Shown: positions 34,571-43,956 of the stretch, in pieces
How positions within the stretch are numbered: position 1 is the stretch's first letter
How the letters are laid out: each line of letters starts with the position of its first letter
From: Dyadobacter flavalbus
GTDB lineage: Bacteria; Bacteroidota; Bacteroidia; Cytophagales; Spirosomataceae
DNA: 64,000 nt
Assembly (NCBI RefSeq): GCF_006149045.1
Contig: NZ_VBSN01000066.1
Coordinates: 1-64,000 of the forward strand
Direction: 5' to 3'
Translations under genes and position numbers: made by a program
The notes under the pieces: model-generated
What the model saw: only the letters and a program-made list of their open reading frames with translations
What the model was told of the DNA's origin: nothing
The model's database searches: none

Positions 34571-34591
34571 GATTAATGGTATGGATTGATG

Positions 34592-34626
34592 ACGCCTGTC
34601 TGACGCAAGTCGGGCAGGCGTTTTTA
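34592..34626 (+). terminator. Terminator after the Glu/Ala/Lys-rich protein gene
   Basis: The stem CGCCTGTCTGAC / GTCGGGCAGGCG with a GCAA tetraloop (two G-U pairs) is followed by T5, 22 nt after the stop. Confidence 0.9.
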
Positions 34627-34766
34627 ATGTCGGTATGTAGAAAACGTTTATATATACGTTTATGGCATGGTTTTATAATTGTTATAAATTCAATTGAATC
34701 TGAATGACAAAGAATGTCAGTTTTTTGCTTTAACGAACTTATTGTAATTTCAAAATTCCCTGTTTA

Positions 34767-36413
34767 ATGTCACAGCAAACTTTTTCTCTCCCATACCAGC
34801 ATCCATTTACCCCGGATGAACGATACAAAAAATCAGTTGTTTATTTTTCAATGGAATTTGCCATCGATCAGGCATTGAAGATCTACTCCGGCGGACTGGG
34901 TTTTCTGGCCGGTTCGCACATGCGCAGCGTTTATGCGCTCAAACAAAACCTGATCGGCATCGGCATGCTGTGGAAACACGGTTATTACGATCAGGACAGA
35001 AAACAGGACGGAAGCATGCAGCCTGCATTTCGTGAAAAAATGTATTCTTATCTGATGGATACCAAAATCCGTTTCCAGATCCCGATACTCGGAAAAGAGG
35101 TTTGGGTGGCGGCCTATTATCTTCCGCCCGATGTATTTCAGTCGGCACCGGTGTTCCTGCTTACAACGGATACAGACGGAAACGACGAAACCACGCGCGC
35201 CATCAGTTATTCATTGTATGACGCTGACGTTACGTATAAAGTAGCGCAATGCATGGTGCTCGGCATCGGCGGTGCAAGGCTGCTGGAAGAACTGCAGTAT
35301 GAACCGCAGGTTTACCATTTCAATGAAGCGCATGCCGTTTCGGCTATTTTTCATTTGTATAATAAATACAAAAGTGTTGACGAGCTCAAAAAACGGATCG
35401 TATTTACAACGCATACGCCGGAAGAAGCAGGCAATGAAAAGCACGATATTGATTTCCTGAACAGCCTCGGATTCTTTTCAGGTCTGGATCTGGAAACGGT
35501 GCGTAAAATCAGTGGCACAAAGGACAACATCTTCAATCATTCGCTTGCTGCACTCAGCCTGAGCCGAAAAGCTAACGGCGTTTCGAAACTGCATGGAGAA
35601 GTTTCCAGAAATATGTGGAAAGTTTATCCCGGAATAGCCGAAATTGATCATATCACCAATGCACAGAACAATACGTACTGGATTGATAAAGAATTTGAGC
35701 AGGCAAGGATCAGCGGCGATACGGATAAAATTGCAGCCAGAAAAAAGGAGCTGAAAAAGCTTTTGTTCAAAACGGTTGCCGATCAGTGCGGGAAGATTTT
35801 TGACCCGAATGTGCTTACAATCGTATGGGCACGCAGGTTTGCGGCTTATAAAAGACCGGATATGCTCGTCTGGGACGGCAACAGGTTTGAAAAAATGATG
35901 GCGAACAAAGAGCAGCCTGTACAGATAATCTGGGCGGGAAAACCTTATCCGAAAGATCAGGGCGCGGTGGATACATTCAATCATTTGTTTTATCTCAGCC
36001 ATTTATTTCCGAATATGGCCGTACTGACGGGCTATGAACTGGCACTTTCCAAGCTGCTGAAAGACGGGTCGGACATATGGCTCAACACGCCGGTTGTAAC
36101 GAGAGAAGCTTCTGGAACAAGCGGAATGACAGCGGCCATGAACGGCTCACTGAATTTGTCTACTTACGACGGCTGGATCTGTGAATTTGCCAAAGATGGT
36201 GAAAACGCCTTTATTCTGCCGGTTGCAAAAGGAGACGATATCAACAAGCAGGATTGCGACAATTTGCTGGATAAACTGGAAACAACCGTCATTCCGACTT
36301 ACTACGCCGATCAGCAGAAATGGCGGCAAATGGTCCTGAACAGCTTGAACGACGTCAATGCCGATTTCAATTCGGATCGTATGGCGCGTGAATATTATGA
36401 AAAGCTTTATTAA
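34767..36413 (+). CDS. GT35-like alpha-glucan phosphorylase family protein lacking the PLP lysine
   Basis: A 548-residue protein of the short (archaeal-type) glycogen phosphorylase family. Family motifs are VVYFSMEFAIDQALKIYSGGLG, HFNEAHAVSA, FTTHTPEEAG, WARRFAAYKRPDML, and DIWLNTPVVTREASGTSGM. In true phosphorylases the segment after EASGT.(G/N)M continues with Lys, which carries the pyridoxal phosphate. Here the codon at 36129-36131 is ACA, so residue 455 is Thr (SGMTAAMNG). Without this Lys the usual PLP-dependent phosphorolysis cannot work in the standard way, so the protein may be a PLP-independent glycosyltransferase or a sensor or regulatory paralogue. The fold is otherwise complete and shows no frameshift. 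Confidence 0.8.
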   Translation: MSQQTFSLPYQHPFTPDERYKKSVVYFSMEFAIDQALKIYSGGLGFLAGSHMRSVYALKQNLIGIGMLWKHGYYDQDRKQDGSMQPAFREKMYSYLMDTKIRFQIPILGKEVWVAAYYLPPDVFQSAPVFLLTTDTDGNDETTRAISYSLYDADVTYKVAQCMVLGIGGARLLEELQYEPQVYHFNEAHAVSAIFHLYNKYKSVDELKKRIVFTTHTPEEAGNEKHDIDFLNSLGFFSGLDLETVRKISGTKDNIFNHSLAALSLSRKANGVSKLHGEVSRNMWKVYPGIAEIDHITNAQNNTYWIDKEFEQARISGDTDKIAARKKELKKLLFKTVADQCGKIFDPNVLTIVWARRFAAYKRPDMLVWDGNRFEKMMANKEQPVQIIWAGKPYPKDQGAVDTFNHLFYLSHLFPNMAVLTGYELALSKLLKDGSDIWLNTPVVTREASGTSGMTAAMNGSLNLSTYDGWICEFAKDGENAFILPVAKGDDINKQDCDNLLDKLETTVIPTYYADQQKWRQMVLNSLNDVNADFNSDRMAREYYEKLY

Positions 36414-36424
36414 GCCGGTCAGTT

Positions 36425-37333
36425 TTAAATACTGATTTGTTTTGCCAGTAATGCAATGCCTTCCCGGAATGTATGCGGTTCATAACCCAGTACATTCCGG
36501 GATTTTGTTATGTCGAAGCCTGTACGCGGCGGACGTCTGGCCGGCTGCGTAAAAGTGGAAGCATCGGTCGGGGAAATCAGTGATTTGTCGAGTGAAAAGT
36601 AATCAGCGGCCATCATGGCCATTTCATACGGCGTCATGAAATCGCTTCCTGAAATATTGAAAATGCCCTGTTCTTCCCGGTCTGCAATCAGAAAGCAGCC
36701 TTTTGCAAGGTCTTCTGCCAGCGTCGGCGTACGGAACTGATCCGTTACAACCTTTATGGCTTTTCCTTCTTCCAGCGATTTTTTTACCCAAAGGATAATG
36801 TTGCTCCGGCTCATATCATGCGCGATGCCGTATACGAGCACCGTTCTGGCGATTGCCCACTTTATACCTGAATGCATAACCGCTTTCTCCGCTGCATATT
36901 TGCTCCATCCGTAAAAACTGACCGGGTTCGGCAAGTCTTCTTCTTTATACGGTCCCGCAGTTCCGTCAAAAATAAAATCCGTAGAAACATGTTCCAGAAA
37001 TACATCATATTTCCGGCATGCTCCGACCAGGATTTCAACAGCGGTGACATTCAGTTTCCAGCATGCCTCTTTTTCCATTTCGCATTGATCCACATTGGTC
37101 ATGGCAGCGGTATGAATAATGACATCCGGCTTTGCAGAGCCAATAACATGATCAACCTGAACGGGATCGGTTACATCCATTTCAAGGAATTCATAGCCTT
37201 CGCTGGAATTCAGCCGGTTTTTACCTTTTGCAGTAGCGATGGTTTCACAGGTATTTTCAGAAACCAGCAATTCAATCAGCTTCTGACCCAGAAGACCGTT
37301 TGAGCCGGTTACAAGAATGCGTTTCTTTTTCAA
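36425..37333 (-). CDS. RmlD-like NAD(P)-dependent sugar reductase
   Basis: A 302-residue extended short-chain dehydrogenase. It has the Rossmann motif LVTGSNGLLGQKL, VIHTAAMTNVDQCE, VSTDFIFDGTAGPYKE, and the catalytic Tyr-Lys pair in YGWSKYAAEKAV. The STD(F/Y)(I/V)FDG motif is typical of dTDP-4-dehydrorhamnose reductase (RmlD). No other rml genes are near, so the name is tentative. Translation starts at TTG 37333, 12 nt after the cyclophilin stop, which suggests an operon with the cyclophilin and lipoprotein genes. Confidence 0.85.
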   Translation of the reverse strand: MKKKRILVTGSNGLLGQKLIELLVSENTCETIATAKGKNRLNSSEGYEFLEMDVTDPVQVDHVIGSAKPDVIIHTAAMTNVDQCEMEKEACWKLNVTAVEILVGACRKYDVFLEHVSTDFIFDGTAGPYKEEDLPNPVSFYGWSKYAAEKAVMHSGIKWAIARTVLVYGIAHDMSRSNIILWVKKSLEEGKAIKVVTDQFRTPTLAEDLAKGCFLIADREEQGIFNISGSDFMTPYEMAMMAADYFSLDKSLISPTDASTFTQPARRPPRTGFDITKSRNVLGYEPHTFREGIALLAKQISI

Positions 37334-37345
37334 TCCCGAACGATA

Positions 37346-38053
37346 TTAAGCTTCGTAATTCCAGCCGTACTTGCGTGTAATTTTCTTCTTTTTCATCTTT
37401 TTGACCGAAACCTTCATGGCAATGTCTTTTTCCGGACGGTCTCTTTCATCTTTGGAAACCGCGCCGATCTTATCCACGACATCCATGCCGTCAATAACTT
37501 GCCCGAACACCGTATACGCGCCGTCCAGATGCGGAGTGCCGCCGATTGTCTCGTAAACTTTTCTTTGTTCGTCGGTCAGTTTCCGGGCTGCGCGGGCAGC
37601 CTGTTTGTCCAGATCGTTTTTGCTCCATTTCCGGCCCTGTACAATGTAAAACTGGCATCCGCTCGATTCTTTTGCCGGATTATTGTCACGTGCTGCGGCC
37701 AGCGCGCCTTTCTGGTGAAACAGTTTCGGACTGAATTCCGCAGGAATTTTATAGCCGTTATCACCTTTTCCAAGCATTTCATCCGGCTTTGCATTTCTTG
37801 AATTCGGATCGCCGCCCTGAATCATGAACGCATCGATCACACGGTGAAAAAGCAGACCGTCATAAAAATTTTCATTGCTGAGTTTCAGGAAATTGGCTTT
37901 ATGTTTCGGCGTTTCATCAAAAAGGATGAGTTTCATACTTCCCAAATCCGTTTCAATGGTTACAACTTCGTCTTTTTTTGATTTTTTCTGAGCCGAAACG
38001 CTCAGCGAATAAAGGCACACAAAGGCCAGAAGAATTGATTTTCTGATTTTCAT
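37346..38053 (-). CDS. Exported cyclophilin-type peptidyl-prolyl isomerase
   Basis: A 235-residue cyclophilin with signal peptide MKIRKSILLAFVCLYSLSVSAQ. The catalytic region FHRVIDAFMIQGGDPNSRN and GALAAARDNNPAKESSGCQFYI are clear, and HLDGAYTVFGQVIDGMDVVDKI closes the domain. It catalyses proline cis/trans isomerisation of proteins in the periplasm. A short insertion after the SSGCQFYI strand (WSKNDLDKQAARAARKL) is common in Bacteroidota homologues. It lies 5 nt after the lipoprotein gene. Confidence 0.92.
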   Translation of the reverse strand: MKIRKSILLAFVCLYSLSVSAQKKSKKDEVVTIETDLGSMKLILFDETPKHKANFLKLSNENFYDGLLFHRVIDAFMIQGGDPNSRNAKPDEMLGKGDNGYKIPAEFSPKLFHQKGALAAARDNNPAKESSGCQFYIVQGRKWSKNDLDKQAARAARKLTDEQRKVYETIGGTPHLDGAYTVFGQVIDGMDVVDKIGAVSKDERDRPEKDIAMKVSVKKMKKKKITRKYGWNYEA

Positions 38054-38058
38054 AAACG

Positions 38059-38652
38059 TTATTTTACTGCAAGCACATTTTTGTCTGTCGGAACAAACTG
38101 GAATTTCAGACCGTAATCTTTTCCTTCAGATACGTCTTCCATATTTACCCTGACCGAATTTTTATTCCATGTTATTTTTTTCGACTCTTCTTTCGGGGCT
38201 CCATAAGCTTCATTGAAATGACTTTTGCCGGCATTCCACAGCTCCTTTGTAGCAGCCGGACTGTTGAGGTAAACGTCAACTGTAATTCTGTTGATTTTCT
38301 TGTCTGACGAAAAGAAGTACTGTACATCAATGGTTTCCAGCTTGGCTGTTTCGGAAGTGTAGCCGAGGTGATCCGCAGTTTCTTCAAACAGTTCAAATTT
38401 TTCCGTCGATTTGACTTTGCTGACCGGATCGCCGAACGCAATGCCTCTTACCGTTCCTGCTTCTTCATCGGAAGAGCCCAGGATTGCTTCCAGCAAAGTG
38501 GATTGGTCGCTGTTCAGCTCTGCGTCGGCGGGCGGTTGTGTCACCACAACCGAGTCAGAAGCAGCTTCTGTTTTTTGGTTGGTTTTCGTATCGCAGCCAT
38601 TTAAAACAATTGCCGTCAGAAGAACAGCAAAGTAATTCCCGGAATATTTCAT
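38059..38652 (-). CDS. Lipoprotein of unknown function
   Basis: A 197-residue lipoprotein. The signal peptide ends in the lipobox IVLNGC. The mature part has an acidic linker and one domain with GTVRGIAFGDPVSKVKSTE, HLGYTSET, IDVQYFFSSDKKINRITVDVYL and a repeated aspartate/asparagine pattern. The (x)GIxFGDxxSxVK(x) start is similar to small periplasmic proteins that have no known role. ATG 38652 is preferred over the upstream ATG 38673, since it begins directly with the basic signal. It begins an operon with the cyclophilin and reductase genes. Confidence 0.7.
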   Translation of the reverse strand: MKYSGNYFAVLLTAIVLNGCDTKTNQKTEAASDSVVVTQPPADAELNSDQSTLLEAILGSSDEEAGTVRGIAFGDPVSKVKSTEKFELFEETADHLGYTSETAKLETIDVQYFFSSDKKINRITVDVYLNSPAATKELWNAGKSHFNEAYGAPKEESKKITWNKNSVRVNMEDVSEGKDYGLKFQFVPTDKNVLAVK

Positions 38653-38768
38653 GCTTGTAAAATTTATTTTCATTCAGTTACGGATTACAATAAAATAGTT
38701 GTGCCTTTTTGATGCGAACTTAACATTTACAGCGCAATTTAGCGATAATTCCATGACCGGTAAAAAAA

Positions 38769-40193
38769 TCAGAATTCCCGCGAGAAGTTGAAAAAGAAGC
38801 GGCGTTCGCCTTTTGCATTGTAGGTAAGATTGAACCGGGCCAGAATATTATAAAAAGTAACCACGTCCAGACCGGCTCCGGCTCCGTAAAGCATGGAATT
38901 GCCCAGCTTCGTATTGCTCAGTTCCGGATAGAAATTTTTTACATAACCGGCGTCCGCAAACGTATTGATGTAAGCCGCAAGCGGAATCGTATTGAACTGT
39001 TTTACAGGAATAAAAGGAAAATGTTTCTGTACTGAAAAAAGCCTGTATTTCAGTTCGTTCTTTAACAAGGCGTAATTCTGCCCGTCTACAACATACAGTT
39101 CATAACCTCGGACAAGATCATTTCTGTAACCCAGTCCGACGGTCTGCAGATAAGGCTGCCGTTTGGGAAAAGAAACGCGCGCGCGGACGCCTGAGTTGAA
39201 ATACCAGTTTTTGCCCAGCGGAACGTACTTCCGGTAAGATCCGTACATATAAAGCGTATTCACATCGTCTGAATGCAGCAAACCTGTTTTGGAAATCTGC
39301 AGGCCGAGCGTTTGCCCGGACAAGGCATACTGTACATTATCGCGCCGGTCGTAGCTGAAAGTATAGCTTAACTGAAAATAGCGCTGGTTTCTGCGGCCGT
39401 TGAGCAGATAATTGGGATTGAGCACGGCAATCGTATCCGATATCCGGCTGTAACTGTAACGCAGATCAACGGAATGAAACGTATAATATTTGTTCCGGCG
39501 CGTAAGGCTTACATACGAATAAAACCGCCTTCGGTTAATGTTTTCGCTGCTCAGGTAATCCAGTTTGTCGCGCCATGTTCTGAAAGCCGTCGTTTTGTTT
39601 ACCGAATAGGAAGTCCCGACCGTAATGCCGGTTTTCTGCGCTTTGTCAAGATACGGAAGGGTATAGGCCACTTCAAATTTTGGGATAAACCCGAATTCGG
39701 CAATAAAACGTAGCTTGTCCGCACGCCCGGAAACATTTCCGTAACTCAGATAAACACCGTAAATCGTCCGGGACAAATCCCGTTTGCGGTCATACCACCA
39801 TTCGTTGAAATTGCGGTCGGCAAGCTGAAAAACAGGAAGTACAATGAAATACCAGCGTTCTTTTACAATCACGCGTACATCGGTCCGGACGGAATCCGCA
39901 TTGCTGGCCGGAAGCATTTCCACAGTCACAAACAAATTGGTATTGATGATTTTACGCCGATCCGTTTCCAGGCTTTCCCTGAGCAGTGCAGCCTGCAGTG
40001 TATCTCCGCTTTTTACGGCCATTTCCCTGAGGATAATGCCGGCACGCGTTCTTGCATTTCCTTCAATCCGGATGTCGCCGATCACGACAATCCCGCTGCT
40101 GTCGGGCGTAACGAGTTGTGCGTAAATGAAATCCGGAAGGTGTATAAAAAACAGCAGAAGCGCTATTGATTTATAATGCTGGACAAACCTCAT
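38769..40193 (-). CDS. BamA/TamA-like outer-membrane protein (Omp85 family)
   Basis: A 474-residue protein with a signal peptide (ending about IYAQ), one POTRA domain (about 32-115: VVIGDIRIEGNARTRAGIILREM) and a C-terminal Omp85 beta barrel ending FNFSREF with the terminal aromatic residue. Barrel signatures include YTFSYDRRDNVQYALSG and FADAGYVKNFYPE. It is shorter than BamA and has only one POTRA domain, so it is an accessory Omp85 protein, perhaps for assembly or transport of a specific substrate. A -7 element (TACTTTTG, 40257-40250) lies 57 nt upstream. Confidence 0.87.
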   Translation of the reverse strand: MRFVQHYKSIALLLFFIHLPDFIYAQLVTPDSSGIVVIGDIRIEGNARTRAGIILREMAVKSGDTLQAALLRESLETDRRKIINTNLFVTVEMLPASNADSVRTDVRVIVKERWYFIVLPVFQLADRNFNEWWYDRKRDLSRTIYGVYLSYGNVSGRADKLRFIAEFGFIPKFEVAYTLPYLDKAQKTGITVGTSYSVNKTTAFRTWRDKLDYLSSENINRRRFYSYVSLTRRNKYYTFHSVDLRYSYSRISDTIAVLNPNYLLNGRRNQRYFQLSYTFSYDRRDNVQYALSGQTLGLQISKTGLLHSDDVNTLYMYGSYRKYVPLGKNWYFNSGVRARVSFPKRQPYLQTVGLGYRNDLVRGYELYVVDGQNYALLKNELKYRLFSVQKHFPFIPVKQFNTIPLAAYINTFADAGYVKNFYPELSNTKLGNSMLYGAGAGLDVVTFYNILARFNLTYNAKGERRFFFNFSREF

Positions 40194-40564
40194 GCTTCAT
40201 GGCCGAATTCAGTGTGGAATGTAATTTCAAGTATAAAGGAAAATATTTTCAAAAGTACGTTTATAGGCCGAAATGTCGGAATATTATCCTTATGTTAACT
40301 TTCGAAAATCAGCTTCCGGCAGTAGTCTTTTATACTAGCGGATCAGTATCCTTCAATAAATGATGCACTTATGAAGCGCCATTGTTTTGCAGGAAATATC
40401 CAGCGTGCAAAAAGGCAGAACGCCGGACAAAAGCTGAGTGAAAGTTTTTGATGCTTTGTCATGTAACCTTTTAACCGTTAAGTAAAAGGAAATAAACAAT
40501 ATGGTAATTACCTCCGCAAATTGACTTGTAAATATATGTTTCAAAACCGTTACCCAGTCGAAAT
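40194..40564. other. Divergent intergenic region before susC
   Basis: The 371-nt region between the barrel gene (minus) and susC (plus) is A/T rich. The minus-strand -7 element at 40250-40257 serves the barrel gene. On the plus side I see no fully convincing promoter within 100 nt of susC. No gene, repeat or RNA is visible. Confidence 0.5.
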
Positions 40565-43500
40565 ATGAATTCCAACTCTACATTAAAACTTTTTGCGGTG
40601 CGAATGCTGGCGGCTGTGCTGGTTGCCGCCGCGCTGAACTCGTTTGCCGTGGCACAAGTCCTCGTCAAAGGGAAAGTGACTTCGAAAGAAGACGGTTCAG
40701 CAATGCCGGGCGTCAATGTGCTCGTAAAAGGTACGCAGACAGGAACAACTTCCAGTGCCTCGGGCGATTACGCGCTGGAAGTAAACGGCTCCGATGCGGT
40801 GCTGGTATTTTCATTTGTAGGATATGAGCAGGAAGAAGTACCGGTGGGCGGCAAAAGCATCATTGATGTTTCTATTGCACCCAGTGCCGAAAACCTGAAA
40901 GAAGTTGTGGTAACGGCATTGGGTATAAACAGGGAAACAAGGTCACTTGCCTATTCCGTCGGGGCGGTAAAAGGCGAAGAGCTTGTACGGGCCGGAAATC
41001 CCAACCTGATGAAATCACTGGACGGAAAAGTAAGCGGTGTCAACCTGACCAGTCTGAGCAGTGATCCGACTTCATCCGTTCTGGTAAATATCCGCGGGAC
41101 AACGGCCATTCCTACAACCGGCGACGGCGGCGCGAATGTTGCCGTAAAAGGACAGCCGCTGTACGTCATCGACGGAATTCCTGTGGGGACACAGTCATTC
41201 ACACAAAAAGACGGCGTTGATTTCGGGAACATCCTTTCGCAGCTGAACCCGAATGACATCGCTTCCATTACGATCCTGAAAGGCGGCAGCGCCGGCGCTT
41301 TGTACGGAGCCGAAGGCGGCAACGGCGTTGTGATGATCACGACAAAATCGGGCAAAGGTGCCAAAAAAGGATTGGGCGTTTCCTTTTCAACGATGGCAAC
41401 CGTGGAAAAGCCGTATCAGTTTATCGAAAGCCAGATGGAATTCGGGCAGGGCGAAAGGGCGTATGAATGGCAGTACGACAACACCGATACGTGGGGCCCG
41501 AAACTGGACGGAAAATTTGTGTCGGATTACTGGGATATCAAGTCAAAAAGCTGGAAAAACGGGCCGATGGTTTCTTCCAATGAAAACCGTGTGAAAGCCT
41601 ATCTGCAGACTGGAAGCACGATTACCAACAATATCAGTGTAACGGGCAATTATGACAAGGGATCTTTCCGGTTGTCGCTGTCTAATATGACGAACAAAGG
41701 CGTAATGCCGAATACCAAAACGCAGCAGAAATCGGTCAATTTCAATTCGCAGTATAACATCACAAACCGGATTACGGTTTCGGTCAATGCAAGTTACATC
41801 AATACATACAATCCGAACAAAGCCAATACAACCGGTTCCAGCAGCGTACTGAACAGCCTGCTGTTCAACATGCCGAGCAATCTGCAGCCGCTGGGCGATA
41901 TGAAAAGTTACTGGCTCGACGGATTCGAAGGTTCCCGGCAAAACGGAGCCATTATGAAAGACAACGGCGTGGATGTTGCTGAAAACAATCCGTGGTGGAC
42001 AACGTATGAGAAAATTCACCGTTTCAGCCGCGACAATTATTTCGGGAAATTACAGCTCAACTGGCAGTTTAACGATCATCTTTCTTTGCTTCTCCGTACC
42101 GGAATGGAAAATGTAAAGGAAAATTACGAACTGCGGAAATCGTGGGGTGAAAAAGGCGATCCTTACGGCCAGTATGTGTCAGGAAACAACAGCAGCATAG
42201 AAGCTAACTCGGATGCAATCCTTACATATAACCGGAATTTCGGAAGAATGTCGTTGACCGTTGCCGGCGGCGGAAATTACCGTTATACCAATACCAATGA
42301 CATGGAAATCAATGGAAATGACTTGAATTCGCCCGCACTTTTTACTCTGGCAAACATCAGATCAGGAACCATGACCGTAGGCGGCACACCTTTTAATACT
42401 GCCCAGTCTTTCAGCGCATATGGAACGGCTACGGTTGGCTGGGACGATAAAATTTTCCTGGATGTAACCGGCCGTAATGACTGGAAAGGAATTCTGGATG
42501 AAGAAAAGATCCATTACTTCTATCCTTCGGCATCACTGAGCTGGCTCGCATCCGAAACGTTCAAGTTTCCGGAAGCATTTAACCTGGTCAAATTCCGGCT
42601 GGGGCTTGCCGACGTAGGAAACGGTCTGGTCAGAAGAAGATCCATTGATACATACAGCTATGACACCAATCCGTGGGGCCCGATCAATACCGTAAGCCTG
42701 AATGCAACGATTGTGGACCCGAACCTGAAAGCACAGCACTCCATTACGCAGGAAACCGGAATTGATCTCTGGCTGCTGCAAAACCGCATCAAATTTGATT
42801 TTACCTATTTTATAAAAGAACAGAAAAATCAGATCGATAACATTCCGCTGGTGCAGGGAACAGGCTATTCGGGATTGCTTACCAATATCGGCGATGTGCA
42901 AAGCAAAGGCTACGAATGGGGCCTGACTTTTTCACCGGTTAAAACCCGGGATTTTTCGTGGGATGTTTCCGGAAGCTTTACGCATTACAAGGCAACAATC
43001 ACCCGGTTGTCAGACAGCTTTGCGCCGAACGGCTATGTATTTGCCAATTATGACGGAAAAACAAAAGTGAAAATCGCAGAAGGCGAAACCATCGGGAATA
43101 TTTATGAAGAAAACCCTGTTTTAAGGGTGAAAAAAGGAAAATACGCAGGGATGCCGCTGCTGGACGGTGACGAAGGCAAAATCCAGAAATCCGCCGATGA
43201 AAGAGACCGCGGCCAGCTTGGAAACTTCAACCCGGATTTTATACTGGGACTGAATACAACATTGCGTTACAAACAGTTTACACTGAATATGGTCGGCAGC
43301 CTGCGGAAAGGCGGAAAGTACGTTTCTGTTAACCAGCAATATCTGGAATCGAACGGAAGGGCAGTAACAACATTGGGCTCGGGCGACAATAATCCGCTCT
43401 GGCAGGGCGGCCGCGATGCGGAACACGGCGGAATGGTCTGGCCGGCAGTCGGCGCAAGCCAGTATGATGCCATTAACAGCAACAATGACGATAAACGTTC

Positions 43501-43933
43501 TGATTTCCAGGATGCAAGTTATGTTAAAGGCGTTTTCCTGAACCCGGCTTACGAAGGCAATCCGGAAGATGCGCAGGATTCGGATTACATTGTAAACGGT
43601 GCAGACCCGAACAATACCTTTTACGATTTCCCGTATAACGGTTACGGCGACATTATATGGAACTTTACCTCTACAAGAACTTACGACGCTACCAATTTCA
43701 AAATGCGGGAAATTTCCCTTGCATACACGCTGCCGGCAGGCCTTGCAAGAACATACAAGCTGAATAACGTAACGCTTGCGCTCGTCGGCAGAAACCTTTT
43801 TCAATGGAACAAGTCCGGCCGACATGAAGATCCGGAATCTGCGTTCACCGGCGTTGGCGCCAATCAGGGCGTGCTGAGGGCTACTTTGCCGAGCATCCGT
43901 TCGTATGGCTTTAAACTTTCTCTTGATTTTTAA
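40565..43933 (+). CDS. SusC/RagA-family TonB-dependent outer-membrane receptor
   Basis: An 1122-residue outer-membrane transporter that imports glycans or peptides together with a SusD lipoprotein. After a signal peptide (ending about AVAQ) comes a carboxypeptidase-D-like beta domain (VLVKGKVTSKEDGSAMPGVNVLVKG), a TonB-box-like EVVVTALG, the plug (NIRGTTAIP, DIASITILKGGSAGALYG, GNGVVMITTKSGKG) and the 22-strand barrel ending GFKLSLDF. No glycoside hydrolase or SusR-like regulator lies near, so the ligand cannot be deduced. The stop codon overlaps the first possible start of the SusD gene by one base. Confidence 0.95.
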   Translation: MNSNSTLKLFAVRMLAAVLVAAALNSFAVAQVLVKGKVTSKEDGSAMPGVNVLVKGTQTGTTSSASGDYALEVNGSDAVLVFSFVGYEQEEVPVGGKSIIDVSIAPSAENLKEVVVTALGINRETRSLAYSVGAVKGEELVRAGNPNLMKSLDGKVSGVNLTSLSSDPTSSVLVNIRGTTAIPTTGDGGANVAVKGQPLYVIDGIPVGTQSFTQKDGVDFGNILSQLNPNDIASITILKGGSAGALYGAEGGNGVVMITTKSGKGAKKGLGVSFSTMATVEKPYQFIESQMEFGQGERAYEWQYDNTDTWGPKLDGKFVSDYWDIKSKSWKNGPMVSSNENRVKAYLQTGSTITNNISVTGNYDKGSFRLSLSNMTNKGVMPNTKTQQKSVNFNSQYNITNRITVSVNASYINTYNPNKANTTGSSSVLNSLLFNMPSNLQPLGDMKSYWLDGFEGSRQNGAIMKDNGVDVAENNPWWTTYEKIHRFSRDNYFGKLQLNWQFNDHLSLLLRTGMENVKENYELRKSWGEKGDPYGQYVSGNNSSIEANSDAILTYNRNFGRMSLTVAGGGNYRYTNTNDMEINGNDLNSPALFTLANIRSGTMTVGGTPFNTAQSFSAYGTATVGWDDKIFLDVTGRNDWKGILDEEKIHYFYPSASLSWLASETFKFPEAFNLVKFRLGLADVGNGLVRRRSIDTYSYDTNPWGPINTVSLNATIVDPNLKAQHSITQETGIDLWLLQNRIKFDFTYFIKEQKNQIDNIPLVQGTGYSGLLTNIGDVQSKGYEWGLTFSPVKTRDFSWDVSGSFTHYKATITRLSDSFAPNGYVFANYDGKTKVKIAEGETIGNIYEENPVLRVKKGKYAGMPLLDGDEGKIQKSADERDRGQLGNFNPDFILGLNTTLRYKQFTLNMVGSLRKGGKYVSVNQQYLESNGRAVTTLGSGDNNPLWQGGRDAEHGGMVWPAVGASQYDAINSNNDDKRSDFQDASYVKGVFLNPAYEGNPEDAQDSDYIVNGADPNNTFYDFPYNGYGDIIWNFTSTRTYDATNFKMREISLAYTLPAGLARTYKLNNVTLALVGRNLFQWNKSGRHEDPESAFTGVGANQGVLRATLPSIRSYGFKLSLDF

Positions 43934-43956
43934 TGACAACTTTTCTTTTGAAAAAT

